Source of the DNA: Istiophorus platypterus
Lineage: Eukaryota; Chordata; Actinopteri; Istiophoriformes; Istiophoridae
Direction of reading: 5' to 3'
DNA length: 64,000 bases
Assembly: GCA_016859345.1 (NCBI GenBank)
Contig: CM029112.1
Span: 14,706,089 to 14,770,088, forward strand
Shown here: piece by piece, positions 22,291-34,240 of the stretch
Layout: each line of letters opens with the position of its first letter
Numbering within the stretch: position 1 is the stretch's first letter
Translations under genes and position numbers: made by a program
The notes under the pieces: model-generated
The model's database searches: none
Seen by the model: only the letters and a program-made list of their open reading frames with translations
Told to the model about the DNA's origin: nothing

Positions 22291-25226
22291 GATCCAGAAA
22301 GAACGAGTGCAGAAACTAGATTCATGCATGTAGTTCGTCTTTTTATAACTTGTGTTCCTCTGTTTTAATGCTCTGATGTTCTCAGGTCTCCCTCTTTATT
22401 CTTCTTTCTCCTTCTGATCGCATTTGACAGGTGTCACCTTGTAGTACATGTTCATCACCCAACATCATCATTTCTCTCCGTCTTTCTCCGATCGCGCCTC
22501 CTCTCTCTTCTCCTCCCACAGTCCACGTTGAGGCCACGTGCTTGCCCAGCACGACTCGGTCAGTCAGGTTTCTGTGGCAGGTGTCGCACGCCTTAGTAGC
22601 TAAGGCAGCGAAGATTATGTAAACCTCAACAAGCTGAATGCCAGAAAACTACAGACAAGGGAGTAATGCTGACAAAGGCTCGCTTCATCACAGCGAACAG
22701 ATCAACCCTGCATAATGCATGTGTCTTTGTTTGAAACTGAGAGAACGAAATGAGAGATGTTTTCCTTCAGAAAATGTCATTATAAACCACTTTAATCTAG
22801 TTCAGTCAGTGATGTTGATTTATCAAAAAGTCCTTGAATCTCTGCCTTTCAAAAATGAGTTTTAGTCAGATAGGTTAGTGAATTTCTTTTTACACATTGA
22901 AAAACACAGACAGATGCAGTGGCTTCACGTGACATGATCAGAATTTATCTTTGTGAGAATGTTTTTCACTCAGTTTGAATTACCCCTTCCCTGAGTCACT
23001 GTGGATTTCTACTGAATTATAAAGAAACAAAGTTCTCTGAAATCAAACTTTTTTTTGTGAGGCCCTTGAATGTAAGCTATAAGGATGTCAACATTAAGAA
23101 GGCAAATATAATCATGAAACAATAAATGTAAACCACGTTGCCCAAACTTATATCCTAAACAAGAATGTGAAGTCCTATAAAAAGCCTGAGTCAGCCCTGT
23201 GAAAGACCTTTCTATACCGTATAACTGACAGAGGTAATATATTTCTCTGCTTGATCTTGGTGGAATTCAACACAATTTTATTTCTAAATCAATGCCCTAT
23301 TTTCTTTTCCACGGGGCCCCTTAAATTCACATAATCACATTTCCCCTTAAAAGTTACAAGGAGTGTGAATGTGTGGTAATTTCTTAGAAGATTTAAACAG
23401 AGTGTGGCAGCCTTGGAAAGTGACGTTTTAACTTGCCCATACTTCCACATAAAAACTTCATCACAGCCTCAATCAAACTTAACTTTCTTGGACTCAAGTA
23501 TGTTTAATGCATAGCTTCAATGTAAACCCAGAGTTTTAGATACAGAAATGTCTTAAAGGACACACTGGTGTGTCGAAAGTGCCAGGAATGGTGATTCGTA
23601 TTAGATGTTACAAAGCACATTGTGCTCACAAGCCTGTGCATGCATCCAGTGTGCATCCTTCCACTGACCCTGACGACATCCACTTCCACGGATCAAATCT
23701 GATTAAAACCTCTCCCCCTCACTCACTCTAATTATTTTCTCCTTTATACCCCAAAGGATTTTTTTCCAAATCATTTTTGCATTATAAGAACAGTGAATCA
23801 CTGTTACCCGTCACCATGATCCCAGCCTCTCCAAGCTCTTTTTTTTTTCCTCAACCATATGGTAATTTGCTTCAATGAGTAAACCCCTCCCTTTCACTGC
23901 AACTGTCAGGAAGATATGATGGAAGTGTAGTTGTGGGATTATGTTGTGAATTGTCTTGCCCCTGAATATATAGAGAACGCGGTTGTGTGAGGTTAAGTAA
24001 AGGACAGATTTCTGATAAGCGAGTAAGGGTCTCTGCACTCAGCAGTGAGCTTCAAACACAGAACCTCCCTGGAGAACACAGAGAGTGCGCTTTTTAGATA
24101 AGGCAGATAAAAAAGAACAAAAGGAAAAAGACAAGTAATTATAAAAGAAATTACAGTAGTTGTGATTTGTATTATGACACAGCATGTCTTATTAAGATTA
24201 ATACAAGACTTAGAGTTCTTACAAGATGTTACACATTATAATATTGCAGGCCAAGAGCAACATTTCTCTCTGATGAAAGCTGGGAAAAGCCTTTTTTTGG
24301 ATGCAATAACAATGACTGTAAGAATAACAACAACATGGCAGCAGGGTGGACGGTCCCTCCAAATCACCTGCTAGGTGATCCTGACGCGGGCCGTCACTGC
24401 TGATTATAACCCCGCCACTGATCGCCTCATTTCCTCTGGCTCCCACTGTGGATACTCTGGACAGACTTCAGCAATACACAGCCTGCTAATCCTGTGCTGC
24501 AAGGAGACACGCTCATTTACACTGACATGCACGAACCCGCGCGCGCAAGCACACACACTGAGTAAGAATGCAAGCAGTCATGCATGATGTACTTGGACAG
24601 CCGGGGGATTAGAAGAGCCAGAGGAAGATCCCAGATTCAGTTGCATAAAAAAGATAGAGACCGGAAATTATTATAATTATACAATTAATTTCTAAAACCA
24701 CATATATAGCTGAAAGTGGAGAAACGAAATGGGAAAAAAAAAAGGAAAAAATAAAGGACTTTTGTTTTCAGGCTGAGCCAAGATGACTGGTTGCACATAA
24801 CTTTGGTGCTGGCATTTACAACTTATAATGAAAAGTACTGATTTAAGCATAGCATCATTTATATTAGAATCTGCCCAGTTACAGTCAGTTTAACAGCTGA
24901 ATAATGAGTCTGTATTTCATCTCTTGATGGGTTTGCAACACCCTCCGTGCAGCTAACCTTTAGTATTGGAGAGCGTAAGAAATTCATCAGTCCTATCAGA
25001 CGTTTTCACCTCACTTGATTGTGTCTCTTCTTCCATCATATTTGTCTGTGACCTCCTCTCTCCTCTAATACACTCACTCACGCCCTTTCAGACATTCATT
25101 ACATTGCAGCGCCGTCTTGAGTGGGATGTACAGTGCATGATTGGAGGAACTGGGCCCGATGTTCTCTGAGGAGCCATCTACAGCACTTTTACCGGTGAAC
25201 CTGGGAGCACACTGTAAGAACTCTGC
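22291..25226. other. Intergenic, no gene recognised
   Basis: An exon-like stretch at 22520-22579 (good acceptor CTCCTCCCACAG, weak downstream donor) has no recognisable protein. The remainder is AT-rich sequence without features. Confidence 0.35.
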
Positions 25227-25252
25227 AGTGTGTGTGTGTGTGTGTGTGTGTG
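25227..25252. repeat. (GT)n microsatellite
   Basis: Thirteen GT units; a second short GT tract follows at about 25265-25280. Confidence 0.9.
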
Positions 25253-26419
25253 AAGGGCTCGAGTATGTGTGTGTGTGTTCTCATCCCCTGTGGTGAGCAC
25301 GTGCAAACACATAAACAAATGTCTCTACCTGTAGGGTCAGGATGGAAGAGCCAGACATTTACTGCATCAAGAGGATTTCAGATAGAAAATTATTAAAAAA
25401 AACAAACAAACAAAAAAACAGAAGCATTCAGGCAAAATATAAAGGGAAAGAGGAGAAACAGAAGTTCAAACCACAGTTTGAATTCTGTGTTTGGACCCCC
25501 GCCGTCTTTGTGCTTCAGCCGTAGACCAGAATTTCACCCTATTTATCTATGGAGTTTTCTTGTCAGCAAATAAAAGTTTGACTACATTCAGTGTTACTGA
25601 ACAAAACAAATTTTTAGAGCTGGCATTTTACACACTTTGAAACCTGCATTCTTTACATCTATATGTCTAATAGCTTACAATCTCCTTACTTGCATTTGTT
25701 TTTCTTGGTGCATTACCACCCCTTGGGGCAATGTGAAACCACCAAGACTGTTTCTCATGTCATGTGCGCGAGCATACTTGTATGAATGTACCAGACAGAA
25801 CAAACTGGGACACATTCAACAAAATAAAAACGGCTCCAATAATGTCAAAAAGTCTGCAAGGTACCTTTAATTGATGAATTGTTTTGTCTATAAAATGTCA
25901 GGAAATACAAAGAAAGGCATCTCATATTTTCCTAATGCCTAAGATGATGAACTCTAATGTCTTGTTTTGTCTGACCAGCAGTCCGGAACCAAAAGATGTT
26001 CAGCTTTCGGTGATATTTAAATAGAGAAATGCAGCAAATCAGATTAAATGTTTTCTGAGAAAAATTAAGATTTATTGTATCCACGACATCAGGGTAACTA
26101 CAAAGCATGTGATAACTGGATGCAAACACCTCACTGAAGCAGACAGTGTGAGGAAGGGACAGTTATTATCTTCAAAGTGTGTACAGCCCTAAAACATTAT
26201 CACGTACCTTGAGGCTCTGCCAGTGTTTTGTCAAAGGAAGGACAGTTATACAATATACGTGACTCCCTAACTAAGAACCGCAGAGGCCTGGCCTAGTTAA
26301 ACACACCTGGCTTTCATCCAGGATGGCTAATAAACTCAACGCCATGAGACTGCGAGAAATTGCAATAATATACAGCAGAGAAGGACAAACACACATATTA
26401 ATACATGGATTCACACAAA

Positions 26420-26421
<2 letters not shown>

Positions 26422-26451
<30 letters not shown>
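26422..26451. repeat. (AC)n microsatellite
   Basis: Pure AC units. Confidence 0.92.
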
Positions 26452-26452
<1 letters not shown>

Positions 26453-26894
26453 GTGACAATGCTTCCCATGAGGCGGATAAAGTTATAAAATTAGATATAA
26501 AAGAAAAAGCCCTGTTGTCGGCTCCTTTCCATCTGCTCTTTTGATCACTCTCTAAAGCTGAGAAACATTAACACGACTCCTGTTAAAGACCACACATGCA
26601 GCATGACTCATGTCCACTCTACCAAACATGCTGTAATTTAACTGTAATTCGATAGTATTCACAGTAGTATAAAGGTGTGTGTTAGCTTAGAGCTGAGGCT
26701 CGTGTGAAGTGGCTGACTGCACTACGCGCACCATCGCCTCTTTTTCTCCCCTCTCGTCTGCCCCCATGTACAATACAGAATGCGTCTATTACTGTACGTG
26801 GAGCCACTGTGAGATCGCTTGTGGCTCAGTCCATTAGTGTGTAAAGGAAGGGTGGGGAAGGGAGGACTGCGTCATTATGCTTTTCAAAGAGCAG

Positions 26895-26896
<2 letters not shown>

Positions 26897-26930
<34 letters not shown>
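26897..26930. repeat. (GT)n microsatellite
   Basis: Pure GT units. Confidence 0.92.
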
Positions 26931-26932
<2 letters not shown>

Positions 26933-28249
26933 CCCTCTGCAATAATCAAGGGGTTGTAATTGATGAGGATCCTGAGCTACGACTGAATCAAAGGCTGCAA
27001 ACACTCTACTTTACAGGCAGGATGAAAACAGCATATTACATTTGTGGAGAGGGGGCAACACCCGCAGTGATAAGGAATGAAAGATGTAGCTTGTTGGATT
27101 AACACTGTCTGTGTTCAACCAACAGCACTCAATCTGACTGCATAATGGGACAATAAGTGTTAGTAATATCATGTATATAAGCCAAAATTCTCTTTTAGCT
27201 GTATTTCCTGCTTTCTGACAGCAACAGACACCTCCGGATTTTTTTTTACCAGCTTATGAAAAGCAGCTACTGACAGACTGCAGAGAGATGACAAGTAACT
27301 AGAGGAAGCCTTCAAAAAGTACTTTAAGTATTTATGACTGATGTTCTAAGGGAAGGCACATACAACCATATGTTGAACCGTTTGTTGAAGTAAGACAACC
27401 CGATGTTAATATATTCTAATGCAGTGATCAGTAGAGAGGAAATGCAGGTCCCAGCAGCAGCAGCACTAAACTGAGATTTCCAGGGCCAGATGTGTGGAAG
27501 GATGACGCATACAGAAATATGATATGCATATGCGATTTCCGCATACGTAAAATGGTGTTTAATGTGCTTCAGACCTTTCTTACGCATGTTTTCCTAGAGC
27601 CAGCTGTGGGTGATACGATGACGTGGGTATGGATATAAACAAAATATCAAAAATGTACATCAAGAATATAAACCAGTCAAAGGCCATAATTGTCATTTAC
27701 AGGAAAATGTTGAATGCTGGAGTGTAGAGTCACAGTAGCACAAGTGGAGAAGGGTCATAAAGTTAGTAACTCACTAATGTCAGTTACTAAACAATATCTA
27801 TCTAAAGACTGCTAACATCAGCCACTACAAGCTATTGGTCTTATGGGATCAAGTGAGACTCCAGCAACTAAACCCCGAGCGTTTTGAACTGAGCAAATAT
27901 ATGATTCTTTTCTTTTTCTTATAGCAAAGTCTCATTATCATAGTCTCACTTTAAGCCACTTTTATTTCCCTGTTTACAATCATTTAATTTCATCCTTTAT
28001 TGTGAAGCATTTCATAAATTTGATGTGAGCTCTGAGCCAAATTCACAGTCTTGAACCACAGTTTGTAATTTTCTTGCAATTTAGATGTATTGTCTTTTTT
28101 TTCTGATACGTTTGAAAAATGTAATATGAAACTGTAGGTCATGTAAATCTCACCTTGGTTTTTCATGTGATTAAAAGTTTATACATTCGTTCATACAACA
28201 AAGATGGAAAATCAATCTTGCGGCGTCTTTGGTCCATTAACAAAATCAT

Positions 28250-28440
28250 TAATTACCGTTTTTTGACAATGGCTGATTATGATTGAGATGTCACTGCCTA
28301 GAACTGATGCAAGTACATGTGATCAGTTAATGATACAATTTCCATGAAGAGCTGCAGCTGTGTGATTTTATGTAATGATGTCTTGTTGGTAAACCTCAGG
28401 ATTAGACAGCTGATGAAACTGCACTAACTCCTTGCCATCC
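28250..28440. other. Candidate conserved non-coding element
   Basis: Dense homeodomain- and E-box-type words (ATTAATTACCG, TGATTATGATTGAGATGTC, GCTGCAGCTGTGTGATTTT) without low-complexity sequence. Conservation was not tested. Confidence 0.2.
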
Positions 28441-29999
28441 TTTCCCTTGACTGATCTTTAGAGGGGCAGAGTTTTAGTATACAAACAGGTGATTTATGGC
28501 TAACTGTGAGAGTGGAAATCTGGATTGTGTATAAAGGCCCCGGTTGTTTGCTAAAAAATTGAAAAAAAAAAAAAAAAAGAATCTGTTTTATGCATCTGGC
28601 CCCAGGTTGGACCTTGAACTCAGTCTACAAACAACATTCTCTGCTCCGCATGGGTTTTTTCAGCCCAACAATCTGTCTGGAGTAATAATAATCTCTCCAT
28701 TTGATGGTCTCTGTAGCTCATACCTTCTTTTCAAACTCAAATACACACAAAGACACACATATCAACGTGCACAGCAGCGCAGACAGCCACAGTCTGAGCA
28801 TGGCAGAGGTCGACCCAGGGAAATTCTGGTGTTCCAATTCAGCTACTTGATTCTCGTGCTGTTGTTAAACACATGACACAAATGCACTGAGCGCAACAGG
28901 ATAATGAAAACTCAGTGGATACTCGTGACTGATGGCCGCAATCACCTCAGCGCAATGAAAAATGGATCACACAACGGAACAGAGCAGTGTGATAAAAATA
29001 TCACATTGTGAGACGGACGGAAATGTGTCACCCTGTCATCCAAAAGTGGCGCATGGATGCTGTCCCTGCGGAGAGCCGAGTCAATCACCTCCTGTTCAAA
29101 ATGACGGGCAGGGAGACAAAACAAATTATGCAGATGTAGACATGTGGCTGATAGGATGCAGAGAGTGGACCAGACTGACAGATACATGGGAACAGGAGGA
29201 ACAGACACACACCGATCACCAAGTTATTGTTGATGGATTAGGAAAGAAAATTAAATAAATAAAATTTGCAGGTAAACAGACAGGGAGAGGAGCAGACAGC
29301 TGAGTAGGTGGCTTGATGACTAAACCAGACATGGTGGACGGACCCACGATATTCAGAGACTGAGGACGGACACACACTGAGAGAGGACAGCCGAAGGCAG
29401 CCACTGAATCACTGTAGTGTCAGAAAGCAAAGCCCAACCTGCCGCCGCAACATCTGGAAAGGACAAGCAGAAAGACGGCTGGTGGTTAGGTCACATGTCC
29501 AGCACTGGTTTAACTAATAGCCAGTAATGATCGGCTTGGACCGGAAAAACAGGCTTAATGAGGGCTAAGCAACGCTTTCAGCTTCTCCTGGTGGCCAGTG
29601 GTCAGAGGTTAGCGGCGGGACACCGACACAAACAAACTCCAAACAAAGCGAAGAACAAGCACAGGAGAGTGTAGTGACAATTTGGGTTATTAGCATATTT
29701 ATGGGCTTGAAGTGGCCACACTCGTGCAAATGAAAATGTTACATTTTATTGCTTTGAAAGCAGTTTTATCCTGCCAAAAAAAAAAGGAAAGCTGCAGCAG
29801 GGAGTCTTGCAAAGAAGTCCTGCATTTCCCCTGTCCCTCATCTTTTATTCAGAAAAAGAAAGGGGGACGGAGATAAAAAAAAAAAAGAGAATAAGAGGAA
29901 GAAAAAAAAGGGAATCAGGGAAAATGAGAGGGGGGGAGAGATTTCCTGTCCCATCCAAGGGCATGGCAGCGTTCGTGTTCTCAGTCGGCACCATCTGCT
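28441..29999. other. Intergenic, no gene recognised
   Basis: Poly(A) tracts at about 28561-28578 and 29776-29786, and an A/G-rich stretch at 29855-29940. Overlapping open frames show no known domain. Confidence 0.4.
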
Positions 30000-30510
30000 C
30001 CAGGAGCACGTCAGCCTGCCAGCGAGGAGAACGGAACGTGTACGGTACTCCGCCAAAACATGCCGTAACACTGCCGCCGCCGCCGCCACAACAAACAAAC
30101 AGACAAACAAACAAACATCAGACCGCACACGGACAAGAAAAACATACATTCCGCAGAGCAGCGCATTAATTCTGCTCCAGCGAGTGTCTGCTGCAGGGTT
30201 CCCGCTATTAGAAATCTGCAATCTCTCCGGGTCTGCAGATATCTGTGAGACGGCGGAATGAATTTTCCAGGGGAGTGTAACACGATGATGCGAAATAATT
30301 ACATTTCACCAGGAGAAATAAATTAAGATGATACGGTCTTGTGGGTTGCATCCAGGTGTGGTGGTGGTGGCGGTGGTGGTGGGGGGCGACATGGCCGGTG
30401 GCTGGCTGAGTCAGGCCCGTGGTGACGGCGCATGAGAGCACCCATGAGGACCCAGCAATGTGTGGCAATGTGCTACAGTCAGCTCGACTGCTGGCTTGTC
30501 TCAGGGTGCG

Positions 30511-30512
<2 letters not shown>

Positions 30513-30559
<47 letters not shown>

Positions 30560-30575
30560 TGTGTGTGTGTGTGTG
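30513..30575. repeat. (GT)n microsatellite
   Basis: About 60 bp of GT with one GA interruption. Confidence 0.93.
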
Positions 30576-30659
30576 GGTGCTGAGTGCGCAAGGATGCCTC
30601 CGTGTGTGTTTTCGTGGCCGGGCTGTGCTGCTGCTGTTTGCTGCCCAGCGCTGCTGCAG

Positions 30660-30681
30660 GCTGCTGCTGCTGCTGCTGCTG
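30660..30681. repeat. (CTG)n tract
   Basis: A short trinucleotide run inside the CpG-dense segment; it reads as polyGln on the minus strand. Confidence 0.85.
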
Positions 30682-30723
30682 GGACAGCATGGGCGCAATG
30701 AGACATTTAGTAACACCCCCCCT

Positions 30724-30760
30724 ACACACACACACACACACTCACACACACTCACACACA
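30724..30760. repeat. (CA)n microsatellite
   Basis: CA units with CTCA interruptions. Confidence 0.9.
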
Positions 30761-31776
30761 AAGTTTCCAAACAAACCCCAGGTAAGCCGCTGTCATGGAC
30801 AACGGAGGACTAAGTGACACGAATACATATCAGGCTCGCAAACAGGCAGTCACGTCGTTGCATCTGCATTTATACAGAGACACACGCGATCTGTCACATA
30901 AAACGTAAACACTCGCACACGGCACTGACCCACTTGTGCCTTAACGCTCTGCAGCAGACACAGCGGTCGACCCAGATATCGGCTAACATCCATCTCTCCG
31001 TGGAGGCCCCGGGGCGTCGGTACATTACGGGCAAACGTCTAGGAAGCGCAGAAACCAATCGCTTGTCAACACGTTCAATAGATCCGAGCAGATGGATGCT
31101 CGATCACCCTCCGGACTCTGTAAAAAACCCTGACCCGCGTCGACGCCCCCGACGGATCCCGGTGATCGTTACAGGCCGAGGCGCAAGGGCCGAGGACGCA
31201 CGCAAACGCACGGTGTCACACGGTCGGAACGTCGTCGTCAGTCACCGTAGCATTGCCCGTTAAGAGCCAGCACTGTGGTAATGACATTACTTATTTTATT
31301 GATGAAGCTAAAAGGCTCGAGTCATCCAAATTACAATAATGAATATTTTATAACGTAACCGTAGCGGATGAATTTTTTTTTTTTCCAAAGTAATTTTCAA
31401 GACCCTGAATTAACTCTCTTGCTTTGGAACAGAGGCGGAAATGTCAGAGGCGGGTGCCTCGAAACGTGGACAAACAAAAAAACAAAACTAGTATGGTTAG
31501 ATATCACTGGTGCTGACAGAACATACATTTTTAGGCCCTCATACCAAACATACCTCAGAGTCTTCGTCTGTTTGGTCACGGCTGAGGAGGAACCACAGAA
31601 CGTGGCTTGACTGAGGTTTTAAATCCAAGGAAACACATACAAGTGGTTAAAAAACAGTTATTACACCCAACATGTGGGCTGGAGGAAAAGTTGTTGGTAT
31701 TAACATAATAAATGCACAGACAAATAAAAGGTGGCCAAGATAACGGATGATTATTAATATAGCAATATACTGTGTA

Positions 31777-31825
31777 TTAAAGATACTATAAGTAAGTTTT
31801 TGCCACCACGACATAGCAGACGTGA
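31777..31825 (-). mobile_element. Terminal fragment of the TTAA-flanked DNA element family
   Basis: TTAA is followed by AGATACTATAAGTAAGTTTT and TGCCACCACGACATAGC, the reverse of the right end of the 45.2-46.0 kb element. The other end was not found, so the copy is partial or diverged. Confidence 0.45.
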
Positions 31826-33733
31826 GCATCAGCAGCGTTTTCTACAAGAAATGCTGCGAGTTCCGAATCAAACTTCATTCCTTTACTCGGCAACAGCACC
31901 AATAATTCTTGTTTTGCTTCTTATCACATCTTTCCTCCTACTTATGTCTGTCGTCTGTGCAGTTTTATTATCTGCCTTCGATTTTTTGTTTTGCTTGTCT
32001 GCCAGTCATTAAAAACAATGTGAACACCCAATCCAGTTGGAATGCACTAGAAATTTAGATGAACTTCAATAAAACACTGCAATGAAAACATCACGATAGG
32101 GCTGATGACTAGATGGTTCCCCTCTGCTCTCCCCTCCCCAGGTCTCCCACATCCACAGGTCACACCCCAACCTCATTCTTTTGTTGGGGCATATAAAGTG
32201 CGCAGACAGTTTTTGGTGAAGATTTATTATAGACTAGAGCATGATGTTCACATGTAGCCAGAAGCACACATGATACATTACACACAAAGTAGGTTACAAG
32301 GTACCCGTCTGGTTGCAGTGTGCATTAGTGTACGGTATATACGGTAAATGTGTCAAAGATCTTGATTAAAGATCACCTATTCTATACAGTACATGCAGAG
32401 AATGCTGCAAGTATATATTTTTTTTCTACGTTTATTTAATACTTCTCCTGTATTTCTGCTATATTTTTGCATTTTAACACCTTCTTGATGTCCATATGCT
32501 AGTTTGCAACAGGACTGCAAACCATTAACCCAATTTCAAAGACATATGTTCATGATCAAACCTCTCAAACATGGAAAAAATCGAGGAAAAAGGAAAAGAG
32601 GAGATGAGGCTCAGAGTTTCTCCTGTTGCTGAGGTTCACAAGAAACAAGAAATACGATATTACTGTATCACTGCATTTCTGGAAGTGAGAGACAGTATGA
32701 CATGATACATAGAGGATATCTGGACTACAGAGACAAAGTCCTAACAGTGGGCATCAGCATCTTATTACAATACATGAAAATGCAGATATAGACAAAATTA
32801 AACACTAAGTAACAAGAAAAAACATCGGCCACTTTGATTATTTCATACCTTATTTCCAAGTTTCAATTTAATGACATGGCATTGCATGCTGGTGTTTCTT
32901 TGTTTAATTATAAATACTGGATAATATGAGGTCAATCCTTATACTGATACCTGTTTTAATTAGATGAAATATTAAAAGCAGCTATGGCTCGAGAGTGTAG
33001 CTGCAGTGAGTAGCTGCATCATTTATGCGGCTGTATGTCTGGATGGAATCAATAAATCGAGGGATTAGTAATTACAAAAATAAAAAAACATATGTTAGGA
33101 TATGTAACGCGACTGAAATATGTCACCATGTAGCTACAACACAAATCCGCACTGATGTCCAAAAGTGTCACGAGAGGTCCTATTTCTCGTTTTCGACACC
33201 ATTAATGGGGATACTGTATATACTCCATGTATTTTGGAGTATATGTGTGAGATGACTGACCATCCCAAAGGCTCGCACTCCTCCCACGGCTCTGACCCTG
33301 CCCCTCTCTCCCATAAGCACTCTCTTTATAGATCTGCCACTGAAACCTAGAGAAAGGTCCATGGCAATATATTTCCCCTCTCATATCTATCCACTACAAT
33401 CACTAACGATCTCCTTCTCCCCCTGGGCTGCAAATTATCGGGAAACACCAACGACTAGCTGAGTGGTAATTTGTGGAGCAGCAGACCCTCATCCCCTTGA
33501 CCTTCTCTCCCTCTCTCCCATCAATTCTTCTATTTAATTTTTTTCTTCTACCGGTGAATGTCACCCTCTTTCTTTCTTTTTTCCTCTCACTTTTTCCTCA
33601 ACCTTTCCTTTATCTCTCTCTAGTCTTTCTCTCCATCCTCATTCTCCTGTAATGATTTACACACTGCCTCCACTAGAGAAGGGGGGGGGGGCGATCTTAA
33701 ATAACGAAATAAATTTTTTATCAGCAGTGAACT
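31826..33733. other. Intergenic, no gene recognised
   Basis: AT-rich. A T/C-rich tract runs through 33540-33640 and a G run lies at about 33682-33691. No coding motif. Confidence 0.4.
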
Positions 33734-33858
33734 GATTGATAATTCAGGGGGAAAGGCTGACAGCTGCATGGCTGCGGAAAAAAAAAATACATGAGGTTTG
33801 AATGTATCAAGTTTCTGTCTGGCCATGCAGCTGTCAAACTCATGTTGATTTATCAATC
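33734..33858. promoter_or_regulatory. Palindromic candidate enhancer with paired homeodomain and E-box words
   Basis: GATTGATAA (33734-33742) and TGACAGCTGCATGGC (33758-33772) are mirrored by GCCATGCAGCTGTCA (33822-33836) and TTATCAATC (33850-33858), with similar spacing (15 and 13 nt). TGACAG is a MEIS/TGIF-type word, CAGCTG an E-box, and TGATTGAT a PBX/HOX-type word. The symmetry is directly visible; the regulatory role is inference. Confidence 0.4.
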
Positions 33859-34240
33859 CACCGGCCAGCTCTCCTGAAAAATAAATCTAAAAGGATGCAC
33901 TGGTAGCACAGGTTGCAATCACATGACTCAGGGGAGTGTATTCCTTTTAAAGACGTGTTAAATGTGATCACTGATGTGCCGAATACAGCTTTGTAACAGG
34001 AGAGGTGGAGCAGGGAAATGCATGCAGATTCTGATGATTACATCTCAGCTGAAAAAAACAACAACAAAAGCCCATCTTTCGCGGCACGCTGGGCTTTTCT
34101 CGGCGATTTGGCTCCAATGCAGATAAGGAGGAGGAGATCGGTGTTATAGCAATGAGTCAAGATCATGCACACTCCAGTGGGTGAGAGTTAACATTTTACC
34201 GTGACACCCACATCCTCAACATGAAGAGGTGCAGTGGGCT
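33859..34240. other. Intergenic; candidate conserved element near 34020-34170
   Basis: Contains AGATAAGG (GATA word), GATTACATCTCAGCTG and the small mirrored words CCCATC and GGGC around CACGCTGGGCTTTTC. No gene recognised. Confidence 0.25.

Larger units (their letters stand above)
25253..28249. other. Intergenic, with two microsatellites
   Basis: Holds (AC)n at 26422-26451 and (GT)n at 26897-26930. No gene or transposon recognised. Confidence 0.4.
30000..31265. promoter_or_regulatory. CpG-dense segment, possible promoter or first exon of an unidentified transcript
   Basis: CpG density is far above the flanks, highest at about 31000-31265 (roughly 30 or more CpG in 250 nt by eye). A strong donor-like AG|GTAAGC lies at 30780-30787 on the + strand. 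The segment also holds (GT)n (30513-30575), a CTG tract (30660-30681) and (CA)n (30724-30760). No recognisable protein is encoded; the polyQ/polyHis frame on the minus strand follows from the repeats. A methylation-free regulatory island or a lncRNA promoter are possibilities. Confidence 0.4.

Noticed and set aside
22520..22579. Exon-like stretch with good acceptor
   Set aside because: The short translated piece (VHVEATCLPSTTRS...) matches nothing I know and the donor is weak.
30208..30741. 177-codon minus-strand frame with polyGln and polyHis/Thr
   Set aside because: Produced by CTG and GT microsatellites in the CpG-rich segment; no domain or splice context.
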